Source: Parachlamydiales bacterium (GTDB taxonomy: Bacteria > Chlamydiota > Chlamydiia > Chlamydiales > JAJFMK01). Taken from it: 5,683 bases of DNA. The notes beneath the pieces were generated by a model. The model was not told the DNA's origin, ran no database searches, and saw only the letters and a list, made by a program, of their open reading frames with translations. Numbering within the stretch: the first letter of the stretch is position 1; each line of letters begins with the position of its first letter. The position numbers and the translations under genes are program-made. Positions 1-5,681 of the stretch are shown piece by piece. Location of the stretch: positions 1 to 5,683 of the forward strand of contig JAGVKY010000212.1 of NCBI GenBank assembly GCA_020050175.1. Direction: 5' to 3'.

Positions 1-6
1 CCCTGC

Positions 7-26
7 TGAGGTTGCCTCAACTTTTT
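7..26 (+). terminator. weak terminator-like hairpin at the window edge
   Basis: A 5-bp stem TGAGG/CCTCA with a TTG loop (7-19) is followed by AC and then five T (22-26), which fits a small rho-independent terminator reading rightward. It could end a plus-strand gene lying off the left edge, convergent with the RHS gene that stops at 73. The stem is short and the upstream context is not visible, so this is a tentative call. Confidence 0.25.
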
Positions 27-72
27 ATTTCCCTCAACATACTTCCGCTCTTTTCTCTGCCTTCACAACTGC

Positions 73-1557
73 CTAGAGGGACTTATGCAACAACGCCGCA
101 GGAAGAGGGGAATCCTTTCCGGTATAGTTCCCATAGGTATTCTCTTCTAAAACGTTGCCTCTATCATCGTAAAGGTAGTGACGAATTTGATAGTGAATGC
201 CAGCCCCATCACGAAGAGCCCATGTCTTGAGTTTTCCTTTTTCGTTCCAAAAGAACCTTTCTCTTTGGTCGCAGGTGTGGTCTAGTTTGTAAGGGAGAAT
301 TTGAACATCTGGCGTAGGCTCGGGGTTAGTATAATGGCGAACTTCTTGAAGAAGAAAATTGTCATCAAAAAAATATTCATCCACATGTCCGCAGGAAGAG
401 GTGACCCTAGTGTGAGCTTTTTTCCACCCCCGCTCTTTACTCATAAAGTACTGGATGAAGTGAGTAGTTAACCTCTTCTTTGTTGGACCTACTGGCTGTT
501 GAATACTTTTAACTTTATAGATTTGATGCGCCGTATCAGATAATTTGGTTTTGTGATCCTTCTCTACCCAATCATCACCGGGACCCCAATAATCAAACGT
601 GACTCCTCTACCCTCAGGATAAGATATCTTTGTCAGCTGTTTGTTTTTATCAGAAGGGTGATACTCATAGTTAACGGAAGGAAAATCGGTGCGAGAAACT
701 TGGTGGATCAGGCATCTGTTGGCTGCTTTTGTGTGGTGCTCAAAAGTTCTCTCAAAGGAAACGCTTCTTCCATCATCTGCCGTAATCTCATAAAGAGACC
801 CCGAATGGGTTTTTTCTTCTTTGAATTCAAATTTGCCAATGGGCTTTCCCGTCGGACTTTCTAGAAAGACAGCATCAAGATAATAGGTATGGTCATACCT
901 AAATCGTTTTTGAAAACCATTGGGGGTTAAAATTTTTTGTAACGTGAAGACATTAGTATCAGTAAACGTATTTTTATCTTTCGGCTTGTCCACCAAAAAA
1001 TTTCTCACCTCGCCATTTCCAAAAACAAGATCAGCCTCAACGCACCAATCCGCACCATTTTTTTTCTTTAACAATGAGGAGTTGTAAAGATTTGTTTTTC
1101 CTGAAGGGTAGCCGCGGGCAATGTTGGTCACCCCCTTTCCAAAGCGAATGTAGTTTAAGTTGACATCTTCTCTTCTTCCTTTCGGGAAACGAAAAAGAAA
1201 CATGGCTTGTGAGTCTTCTTCGAATGAAAAATCTTCACTTTCTATTGTAGGATAATAAGGTCTGTTGGGAGATGTTCCTTCTTCAAAACTCCTTCTCAAA
1301 ACTTGATCCAATGGAAAATCCCAACTACTTACATTGCTAGAACACGCCATTTGCGGCGCATAATGGCACCTCCTTTTAAAAACAAGGGGTTCTACGCCAG
1401 GAATGACAAGATCTGTTTCAGAAACAAGGGGGGCCCCCGTCATCACATGGACACACCCCCCAACCACGCAGGGGAGAGCCCCTTCAAAATGGGTGCTGGG
1501 GGTTGGTCCTTCCTCAGCAACGATATTGGCAATGAGGAAAAGAAACACCCAAATCAT
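73..1557 (-). CDS. secreted RHS/YD-repeat family protein, probably C-terminally truncated
   Basis: The product is 494 aa from the chosen ATG at 1555-1557. That start has an AGGTG Shine-Dalgarno at 1561-1565. An in-frame TTG at 1570-1572 would add five residues but has no ribosome binding site. The N-terminus is a hydrophobic export signal (MIWVFLFLIANIVA, then EEG), although it lacks the usual positive charges. About 25 residues later come GGCVHVMTGAP and SETDLVIPGVEPLVFKRR, which match the opening domain of RHS-type proteins (a vaTG motif, then tDl.ipG..pl.f.R). Near the end, the stretch around RFFWNEKGKLKTWALRD and YLYDDRGNVLEENTYGN is YD-repeat-like (YDxxGN). RHS proteins normally continue for hundreds of residues with many YD repeats and a variable tip. 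This one meets TAG (73-75) about 20 residues after its first clear YDxxGN. It may therefore be a truncated gene or a 5' fragment of a decayed one. The gene is transcribed divergently from the MOMP-like pair. The family call is by motif recognition; the substrate or toxin role is unknown. Confidence 0.75.
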   Translation of the reverse strand: MIWVFLFLIANIVAEEGPTPSTHFEGALPCVVGGCVHVMTGAPLVSETDLVIPGVEPLVFKRRCHYAPQMACSSNVSSWDFPLDQVLRRSFEEGTSPNRPYYPTIESEDFSFEEDSQAMFLFRFPKGRREDVNLNYIRFGKGVTNIARGYPSGKTNLYNSSLLKKKNGADWCVEADLVFGNGEVRNFLVDKPKDKNTFTDTNVFTLQKILTPNGFQKRFRYDHTYYLDAVFLESPTGKPIGKFEFKEEKTHSGSLYEITADDGRSVSFERTFEHHTKAANRCLIHQVSRTDFPSVNYEYHPSDKNKQLTKISYPEGRGVTFDYWGPGDDWVEKDHKTKLSDTAHQIYKVKSIQQPVGPTKKRLTTHFIQYFMSKERGWKKAHTRVTSSCGHVDEYFFDDNFLLQEVRHYTNPEPTPDVQILPYKLDHTCDQRERFFWNEKGKLKTWALRDGAGIHYQIRHYLYDDRGNVLEENTYGNYTGKDSPLPAALLHKSL

Positions 1558-1560
1558 ATT

Positions 1561-1565
1561 CACCT
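1561..1565 (-). promoter_or_regulatory. ribosome binding site deciding the RHS start
   Basis: On the minus strand AGGTG is followed by AAT and then ATG (1557-1555). It supports the internal ATG over the upstream TTG at 1572, which has only AT-rich sequence in front of it. The spacing is short (three bases from the end of AGGTG), but acceptable when counted from AGG. Confidence 0.5.
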
Positions 1566-1674
1566 GGGGCAAAAGTAAGCTTGGATCTTATGGAACCGCG
1601 GTTTTTTTTGTAAAATGGAGATAACAAAAAAATAAAATCAATTTTCCTATCTTCTAAAAGTAAATTTTTTTTAG

Positions 1675-1717
1675 GTGCACACCCACTTATGAGAGACATG
1701 AGACATTGTGCACATCC
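1675..1717. repeat. two GTGCACA(C/T)CC direct repeats, operator-like
   Basis: GTGCACACCC at 1675-1684 and GTGCACATCC at 1708-1717 agree in 9 of 10 bases. Their starts are 33 bp apart, about three helical turns. Each contains the palindrome GTGCAC; the second is the longer palindrome TGTGCACA (1707-1714). Between them is a tandem GAGACATGAGACAT (1693-1706). The boxes lie 70-110 bp upstream of the first MOMP-like start, in the divergent region, which is where operator sites would be expected. No regulator can be named. Confidence 0.35.
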
Positions 1718-1721
1718 ATTA

Positions 1722-1749
1722 TTGATGTTAAATCTGGAATAGTTGTAGT
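1722..1749 (+). promoter_or_regulatory. candidate promoter of the first MOMP-like gene
   Basis: TTGATG (1722-1727) and TGTAGT (1744-1749) are separated by 16 bp, with roughly four of six consensus bases at each element. This lies just after the second GTGCACA box. An alternative pair, TTGTAG (1743-1748) and TATCCT (1765-1770), fits about as well. The region is AT-rich, so chance matches are common, and only a start-site map would decide between them. Confidence 0.25.
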
Positions 1750-1786
1750 CTCTTTGTGGGATTTTATCCTTTAAAGATCAGTATTC

Positions 1787-3127
1787 ATGTTCAAAACATC
1801 AATTTTTTCCTTCCTCTTGTTAGCTAGCGCATCTATTTTTGGAGCAGACTGCTGCGGTGGTAGGCCTGATCTTAACGCTTTTAAAGTGAACGGCCTTCAA
1901 CGCGATTATCCGATTCTTTATCAGAACCTCACCACAAAACGTTCCATCCCTGTTAACGAAAAATCTAAGAACCTCACTTTTAGCGGTGATGTTCGTTCTG
2001 CTTGGGCTCACCTAAGAGAAGATTTCGAGTGCGACCGTATTAGAGGGGAAGAAAAAGAGAAAATCAAGTTTCCCAGCTGCAATTGCTCGGAATGCAATTT
2101 CTCTGAAGCTCAAAACATTCCCTTCCCAAATGATGTCTTTGGAACTGAATTTAACTTCTATGTGGACTATGTCCAACAGTGCGCTTGGGGAGTCGTCTGG
2201 GTTCAATATAGCAATGCTGCAGGTCTTGTAGGTAGCTTAAGAAAGTGTGATAAATTTACAAGTCAAGCTTGTCGTGGCAGCGGAACTTGTGAAGGGGTTT
2301 ATCTCCGCAAGGCCTATATCGGTTACAACGTTATTGCTGATGGCTGCACGCGAATCGACCTTGAACTTGGGCGCCGTCCCCTCTGGTCCGTTTTTGATTC
2401 CCGTGTCGAGTTTGAACAAAATTTTGATGGTGTTCTCCTAAGAACAGCCTACAATATCCAAGAAGATTCAGACCTCTACTTGAATGTAGCAGGATTTATC
2501 ATCGATGAACGCTCACACCATTATGGGTTCGTTGGTGAAACAGGTTACTTCAATATTCTTAATACTGGCTTTGATCTTAAGTACTCTTTGATCGACTGGC
2601 GTAAAGGTGGTGCGAACCGCTGCGGAATCCATAACGCCCCAGCTAATCAGTTTCTCGTTTCCCAAGTCACTGGCTACTACAATCTAGACTACGACTTCAT
2701 GTGGAATAACATGCAGCTTTATGGTGCTGCCCTCTTTAATAGCGCAGCTAAAAGACACCCTATTTTTCTCAACAAAAAACAGGATTTCGGCTGGTATGCT
2801 GGATTTGTCATTGGACAGGTCTGCAAAGAAGGAGATTGGGCTCTTGATGTCAACTATCAATATGTCCAAGCGCAAACTCTGCCACATTGTGACCTTAGTG
2901 GTATTGGAACTGGAAATGCTTTAGCCAACTGCTTCGATTGTGCAGAGACTCCAGAAACTGCTATCGGCCGTACTAACTACAAAGGGTGGCGATTTGAGGC
3001 TCTCTATGCCTTTAGCGATAACTTTATTCTCGATATGCTCCTCCAATTTTCTAGCCCGATTGAAAAGAAATTCGGCGGAAAACATAACTTTTCTCAATTC
3101 CAACTAGAAGCCATTTACGCCTTCTAG
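1787..3127 (+). CDS. MOMP-like cysteine-rich outer membrane beta-barrel protein (paralog 1)
   Basis: The product is 446 aa and is likely exported to and inserted in the outer membrane. It starts with a classic signal peptide (MFKTSIFSFLLLASASIFGA, cleavage likely before DCC). It ends in LEAIYAF, where the terminal Phe and alternating aromatic residues fit the C-terminal strand recognised by the BAM machinery. Amphipathic strand-like segments run throughout, for example residues 121-140, 228-240, 296-314 and 335-345. There are 16 cysteines (22, 23, 82, 98, 100, 103, 132, 154, 162, 168, 187, 279, 346, 368, 382, 385). They include a CNCSEC cluster at 98-103 and fit a disulfide-crosslinked envelope. 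The protein aligns along its length with the product of 3204-4565: TKRSIPVNEK, FSGDVR, FDSRVEF, ETGYFNILNTGFDLK, NRCGI, NYQYVQAQ, GIGTGNA and GGKH are matched there. A weak AAAGA (1773-1777) precedes the ATG. The MOMP-like assignment is by recognition of style and shared motifs; porin activity is inferred. Confidence 0.8.
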   Translation: MFKTSIFSFLLLASASIFGADCCGGRPDLNAFKVNGLQRDYPILYQNLTTKRSIPVNEKSKNLTFSGDVRSAWAHLREDFECDRIRGEEKEKIKFPSCNCSECNFSEAQNIPFPNDVFGTEFNFYVDYVQQCAWGVVWVQYSNAAGLVGSLRKCDKFTSQACRGSGTCEGVYLRKAYIGYNVIADGCTRIDLELGRRPLWSVFDSRVEFEQNFDGVLLRTAYNIQEDSDLYLNVAGFIIDERSHHYGFVGETGYFNILNTGFDLKYSLIDWRKGGANRCGIHNAPANQFLVSQVTGYYNLDYDFMWNNMQLYGAALFNSAAKRHPIFLNKKQDFGWYAGFVIGQVCKEGDWALDVNYQYVQAQTLPHCDLSGIGTGNALANCFDCAETPETAIGRTNYKGWRFEALYAFSDNFILDMLLQFSSPIEKKFGGKHNFSQFQLEAIYAF

Positions 3128-3154
3128 AATATTCTCAGGCTAACTAATTTTTTC

Positions 3155-3183
3155 TTGTTTATTTTTACAACACCGTTTATTCT
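3155..3183 (+). promoter_or_regulatory. weak candidate promoter between the MOMP-like genes
   Basis: TTGTTT (3155-3160) and TATTCT (3178-3183) are 17 bp apart, a mediocre match to a housekeeping promoter (3/6 and 4/6). If it is used, transcription would begin around 3190 and give a leader of roughly 14 bases before the ATG at 3204. In that case the inverted repeat 3169-3196 would not be in the message. The two genes could instead be read as one transcript. Confidence 0.2.
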
Positions 3184-3196
3184 CTACACCGGTGTT
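3169..3196 (+). promoter_or_regulatory. inverted repeat over the likely RBS of the second MOMP-like gene
   Basis: AACACCG (3169-3175) pairs with CGGTGTT (3190-3196) across a 14-base loop. The overlapping sequence ACACCGGTGT (3186-3195) is itself a 10-bp palindrome. The only Shine-Dalgarno-like string before the ATG at 3204 is GGTG (3191-3194), which lies inside the right arm. A transcript reading through from the first gene could therefore hide the ribosome binding site. The short T run after the arm (TTTTAT) also allows a weak terminator or attenuator. The function is inferred. Confidence 0.35.
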
Positions 3197-3203
3197 TTAT
3201 CTC

Positions 3204-4565
3204 ATGAGACTTTTACCTCAATTTCTCGCTTCTTTTTTTCTCTTACCCCATCTGTTATTGGGGTTAGAGTGCGTCCCTAATTTTCAAAAAAACGACTATC
3301 CATACATTAATGAATTCGTAAATACAAAGAGAACGATTCCTTTAGACGAAAAAGGGAATGCGTTGAGGTTTTCTGGAGACGTAAGAGTTGATTGGCTTTC
3401 CCGTCGAGAAGTGCTCCTGGCGGATGTTCTCCGCGGCGGTGGCGCTCGCGATAAAAATGGTGTTCCGATTCCATCGGATGAAATAGCTGTTCGTTTTAAC
3501 TTCAGACTTGATTACAAGTGCAAGGACTTCTACTGCATTTCTCATCTAGAATGGGATGATTTGACGGGGATTTTCACCCGTAAAAACGACTGCAAAAAAC
3601 TTGAGAATGTATGTAATGCAAAGGGTGACGATTGCGAAGAAGTCGAAGTTAAATGCAATGGTAACCGTCTTTTTGGTAGCGGCTTTTGCAACTATCTTTG
3701 CTTAAAGAGAATGTATTGCGGCACAACCTTATGGAAGTGCGATAAAATGAAGTGGATCGCCGAAATCGGACGAAAATCTCTTTATTACACTTTCGATTCT
3801 CGGATCCAGTACAAAGCAAGAGTCGATGGTATTTTTTCCAAGTATAGCCACGAATATGCTCAGTATGAAGAGGGTCGTTCCTCCAATTACTTCCTTTCGG
3901 CAGGAGGATTCGTTGTCGACTACAACTCTGGCCACTATAGTTATGCTGCAGAAACCGGGGTTTTTAACGTTATCGATTCAGGTTTCGACGTTAAATGCTC
4001 GATCATCAATTGGAGACAGCTTAGTAAAAACGGCTGCGGTATCAGTAATCCGTTAGGCTGGAGATTCTTTAACAGCCAAGTCAATCTCGACTACAACTTT
4101 AAGGAAAAAATTTTTTCCAAAAAGTTCAATATTTACTCTGCTTTATTGATGAACTTTTTTGGTAAGCCTTTCAACTTTAACATAACCGATAAAGACGGAA
4201 AGATTATTAAAGAAGTCCATGTCGGTCATGAAAATCTCGGTTGGTATGTGGGCTTTATCATTGGTGAAGTGTCGAAAGCGGGTGATTTTTCGTTCGACTG
4301 CAACTACCAATATGTAGAAGCGCAAGCAGTACCTGACTGCGATATCCGTGGGATTGGAATTGGTAACGCGAGAAAAGAGTCCTTTCCTGCGACCAGAAGA
4401 GGGAACGGCAACTTTAAAGGTCTAAAAATGGAACTTCTTTACGCCATTACCGACCTTCTACAAGCAGACGTAACGGCTGTCTTCTCTAGTACCATTGATA
4501 AAAAGATCGTCGGTGGCAAGCATAGATACACCGCCTTCGAAATCGAATTCATCCACGCTTTCTAA
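3204..4565 (+). CDS. MOMP-like cysteine-rich outer membrane beta-barrel protein (paralog 2)
   Basis: The product is 453 aa from ATG 3204. An in-frame GTG at 3192 would add four residues but has no ribosome binding site, and the ATG gives the better signal peptide (MRLLPQFLASFFLLPHLLLG, with Arg in the n-region). It is a paralog of the upstream gene. The shared blocks are TKRTIPLDEK (41-50), FSGDVR (56-61), FDSRIQY (197-203), ETGVFNVIDSGFDVK (250-264), GCGI (277-280), LGWYVGFIIGEV (345-356), NYQYVEAQ (367-374), GIGIGNA (383-389) and GGKH (437-440). The C-terminus FIHAF ends in Phe as expected for an outer-membrane barrel. It has 15 cysteines, ten of them crowded into residues 106-179. That cysteine-dense segment has no close counterpart in paralog 1, which instead carries the CNCSEC cluster; the two proteins therefore differ most in a probable exposed or periplasmic loop. 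The first Cys (23) is preceded by LE, which is not a lipobox. Role as a structural porin is inferred. Confidence 0.8.
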   Translation: MRLLPQFLASFFLLPHLLLGLECVPNFQKNDYPYINEFVNTKRTIPLDEKGNALRFSGDVRVDWLSRREVLLADVLRGGGARDKNGVPIPSDEIAVRFNFRLDYKCKDFYCISHLEWDDLTGIFTRKNDCKKLENVCNAKGDDCEEVEVKCNGNRLFGSGFCNYLCLKRMYCGTTLWKCDKMKWIAEIGRKSLYYTFDSRIQYKARVDGIFSKYSHEYAQYEEGRSSNYFLSAGGFVVDYNSGHYSYAAETGVFNVIDSGFDVKCSIINWRQLSKNGCGISNPLGWRFFNSQVNLDYNFKEKIFSKKFNIYSALLMNFFGKPFNFNITDKDGKIIKEVHVGHENLGWYVGFIIGEVSKAGDFSFDCNYQYVEAQAVPDCDIRGIGIGNARKESFPATRRGNGNFKGLKMELLYAITDLLQADVTAVFSSTIDKKIVGGKHRYTAFEIEFIHAF

Positions 4566-4568
4566 CAG

Positions 4569-4599
4569 CTATTTGGTGCTTGAACGAAGCACCAAATAG
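4569..4599 (+). terminator. perfect 13-bp hairpin after the MOMP-like pair
   Basis: CTATTTGGTGCTT (4569-4581) and AAGCACCAAATAG (4587-4599) are perfect reverse complements with a 5-base loop GAACG. The hairpin begins four bases after the stop codon. No T run follows on either strand, so it is not a textbook rho-independent terminator. It could be a U-tract-less terminator or a 3' end that protects the message from decay. The structure is certain; its role is inferred. Confidence 0.6.
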
Positions 4600-4634
4600 A
4601 TAAAGATCAGCAGCTTATCCACCTAGTGGCCAAC

Positions 4635-4664
4635 TTGCTAAAAAACCCTTTATCCTCTTATCAT
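4635..4664 (+). promoter_or_regulatory. candidate promoter just before the 84-aa gene
   Basis: TTGCTA (4635-4640) and TATCAT (4659-4664, five of six bases) are 18 bp apart. Transcription would start at about 4671-4672, immediately before the ATG at 4673, implying a leaderless or nearly leaderless message. The absence of a Shine-Dalgarno before that ATG agrees with this. Confidence 0.35.
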
Positions 4665-4672
4665 CTACGACG

Positions 4673-4927
4673 ATGAAAAATCTCGCTGAAAACAACCTTA
4701 TCCGGTTTATAAATCTCACTCGCAAGAAAGATGGTATCTTTGCAAACTTTAAGGCTAAGGGTGTACGTGCAGGGACTGTCTTTACTGCAGCCATTTCTGT
4801 CGACATCGCAGCGGCAGAAGTTGACCCGCAAGATGCTCTTGAAAAAATCATCGAGCAATGCGCGAAAATGGCCGTCGATGAGTTTAAACGTTCCGAACTC
4901 CAATTCGAAGGCGTTGCCGCCATCTAA
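4673..4927 (+). CDS. small conserved-looking protein of unknown function (84 aa)
   Basis: The product is 84 aa with no signal peptide or membrane segment, so it is probably cytoplasmic. I do not recognise a family. The N-terminal third is basic (RKK, FKAKGVR). A short beta-like stretch TVFTAAISVDIAAAEV follows at about 35-50. The final third is an amphipathic helix with mixed charge (DPQDALEKIIEQCAKMAVDE). The composition and the well-formed alternation of hydrophobic and charged residues look like a real gene. The opposite-strand readings here are less protein-like. The reading frame is open upstream to a TAA at 4601-4603 but offers no ATG, GTG or TTG, so ATG 4673 is the only start. There is no Shine-Dalgarno. 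The stop is 21 bp before tRNA-Pro, with no terminator between, so the two may share a transcript. Confidence 0.7.
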   Translation: MKNLAENNLIRFINLTRKKDGIFANFKAKGVRAGTVFTAAISVDIAAAEVDPQDALEKIIEQCAKMAVDEFKRSELQFEGVAAI

Positions 4928-4948
4928 CCCCACAGCTTAAATTCTTAT

Positions 4949-5023
4949 CTGGGTGTAGCGCAGCTTGGCTAGCGCACTAGCATGGGGTGCTAGGGGTCGG
5001 AGGTTCAAATCCTCTCACCCAGA
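4949..5023 (+). tRNA. tRNA-Pro, anticodon GGG
   Basis: A complete cloverleaf of 75 nt can be read by eye. The acceptor stem is CTGGGTG (4949-4955) with CACCCAG (5016-5022) and discriminator A (5023). The D arm is GCGC/GCGC. The anticodon stem is CTAGC/GCTAG with loop ATGGGGT, giving anticodon GGG at 34-36. The T arm is GGAGG-TTCAAAT-CCTCT with one G-T pair. A32/U38 in the loop is typical of tRNA-Pro(GGG). The 3' CCA is not encoded (TCC follows the discriminator), so it must be added after transcription. The gene sits directly beside the mosaic mobile-element remnant. Confidence 0.96.
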
Positions 5024-5035
5024 TCCTTTTCCCTC

Positions 5036-5079
5036 AAGGACTTACGAAGGCTTGACCGCTTTTCTTAAGTCCTTATTTT
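5036..5079 (+). terminator. rho-independent terminator after tRNA-Pro
   Basis: AAGGACTTA (5036-5044) pairs perfectly with TAAGTCCTT (5066-5074). An inner extension, GAA/TTC (5046-5048 with 5062-5064), follows one mismatch. A T-rich tail (ATTTTCTTTC) comes next on the plus strand only, so it would end transcripts leaving the tRNA. Its left half overlaps the stop codon and last codons of the transposase remnant on the minus strand. Confidence 0.55.
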
Positions 5080-5203
5080 CTTTCAGGTGGTGGATGATGG
5101 CATTAGAAATGCAAGCTAAAAATGAGAACGCGATATGAGCTATATACCCCCACCACCTCCAGCTATTTTTTATCAAGCTGAAGAAAGCTATTTCCCGATG
5201 TGT
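5042..5203 (-). pseudogene. C-terminal remnant of an IS5-type transposase
   Basis: On the minus strand an open frame without its own start runs from about 5203 to TAA at 5042-5044, ending in a basic tail. The segment HREIAFFSLIKNSWR and then AFSFLACISNAII keeps the spacing of the C-terminal part of IS5-family DDE transposases as I remember it (R-x-E-N-F-F-S-R-L-K-x-F-R-R, 11 residues, then a hydrophobic F-L-A helix). The segment between them, where A-T-R-Y-D-K-L would be expected, is diverged. The catalytic Glu also does not fall at its usual place: the residues read EI where IE is usual. It would be the tail of the same transposase whose ADKGYD part lies at 5586-5681. The identification is moderate, because only about 50 codons remain. 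Confidence 0.5.
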
Positions 5204-5391
5204 AATTGACCCCAGAATAGTTGCACAACAATATCACCAACAAATTCTGTTTTATGGTAAATCTCAAATGAAATAGGTTCTTCGCTAAGACCATTTATTC
5301 CAGTAGACTCAATAGCCTGGCTTACAAACCCATCAAAAATCCGCTTCTTAACTTCATCATGAAGCTTGTTTTGTTGAATTTGGAATTTCAT
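5188..5391 (-). pseudogene. N-terminal half of a GNAT acetyltransferase, truncated
   Basis: The fragment is 67 aa from ATG 5389-5391 to TAG 5188-5190. The segment LSEEPISFEIYHKTEFVGD, then IVVQLFWGQLHI, resembles the N-terminal strands of GNAT N-acetyltransferases, which normally continue into a strand and the acetyl-CoA-binding loop (RGxG). The sequence breaks off exactly before that loop. The whole acetyl-CoA site and catalytic half are absent, and no continuation appears in any frame downstream, so a frameshift alone does not explain it. The start overlaps the stop of the preceding ORF as ATGA. AAAGG two bases upstream of the ATG can serve as a Shine-Dalgarno. A stable product is unlikely. 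Confidence 0.65.
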
Positions 5392-5681
5392 AGCCTTTTT
5401 CCCATCACAATATCGTGAATACTTGGTGGTTCACCGCTAGGATCTTCAAAAGCCATTTCTGCAAAGCCATTTCTCCGATAAAAACTGACGACATTTGGTC
5501 TTGCTTCATCATGAAGCGACTTGATCCCTTGCCTTTTCAGCCATTGCTCGCATAGCTGTAAAAATTGGCTTCCTCCTTCTCGAAGTGGAATTAGATCACT
5601 TGCGCCCCTCCTCCGAATCTTCTCTCGACAATGTCTTTGATCGTATCCCTTATCTGCAATGATGGTTTTAACTGACTTAGG
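5388..5681 (-). pseudogene. in-frame chimera: transposase fragment joined to GNAT C-terminal half
   Basis: An open frame enters from the right edge and runs 97 codons to TGA (5388-5390). Its first 32 residues, with TIIADKGYDQRHCREKIRR and GASDLIP, are the ADKGYD segment of an IS5-type DDE transposase, including the family's middle catalytic Asp region and the following vIP. From about residue 35 the sequence becomes a GNAT acetyltransferase C-terminal half: GGSQFLQLCEQWLKRQGIKS, then EARPNVVSFYRRNGF (motif B), then the tail DPSGEPPSIHDIVMGKRL. The acetyl-CoA loop (Q/RxxGxG) is incomplete (REGGSQ), which places the joint at about 5570-5590. The join keeps one frame open. No catalytically complete enzyme of either type results. 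The 5' end is outside the window. Confidence 0.7.

Noticed and set aside
553..864. A plus-strand open frame of 103 codons inside the RHS gene
   Set aside because: It is antisense to a convincing RHS coding region and has no recognisable domain.
1570..1572. TTG start for the RHS gene, five codons upstream of the chosen ATG
   Set aside because: It has no Shine-Dalgarno, while the ATG at 1555-1557 has AGGTG just in front. The extra residues do not improve the signal peptide.
1514..1699. A 61-codon minus-strand frame overlapping the RHS start
   Set aside because: It runs in a different frame over the RHS signal peptide and AT-rich intergenic DNA. It has no ribosome binding site or domain.
3192..3194. 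GTG start for the second MOMP-like gene
   Set aside because: No ribosome binding site precedes it. The ATG at 3204 gives a cleaner signal peptide with Arg at position 2.
3264..3275. Lipoprotein signal at the first Cys of the second MOMP-like protein
   Set aside because: The residues before Cys23 are G-L-E. Glu at -1 is incompatible with a lipobox, so ordinary signal peptidase cleavage is more likely.
4615..4933. Two minus-strand open frames of 90-102 codons opposite the 84-aa gene
   Set aside because: They are low-complexity, Ser/Ala- or Arg/Phe-rich readings of the opposite strand. The plus-strand protein looks more natural and pairs with a promoter-like element.
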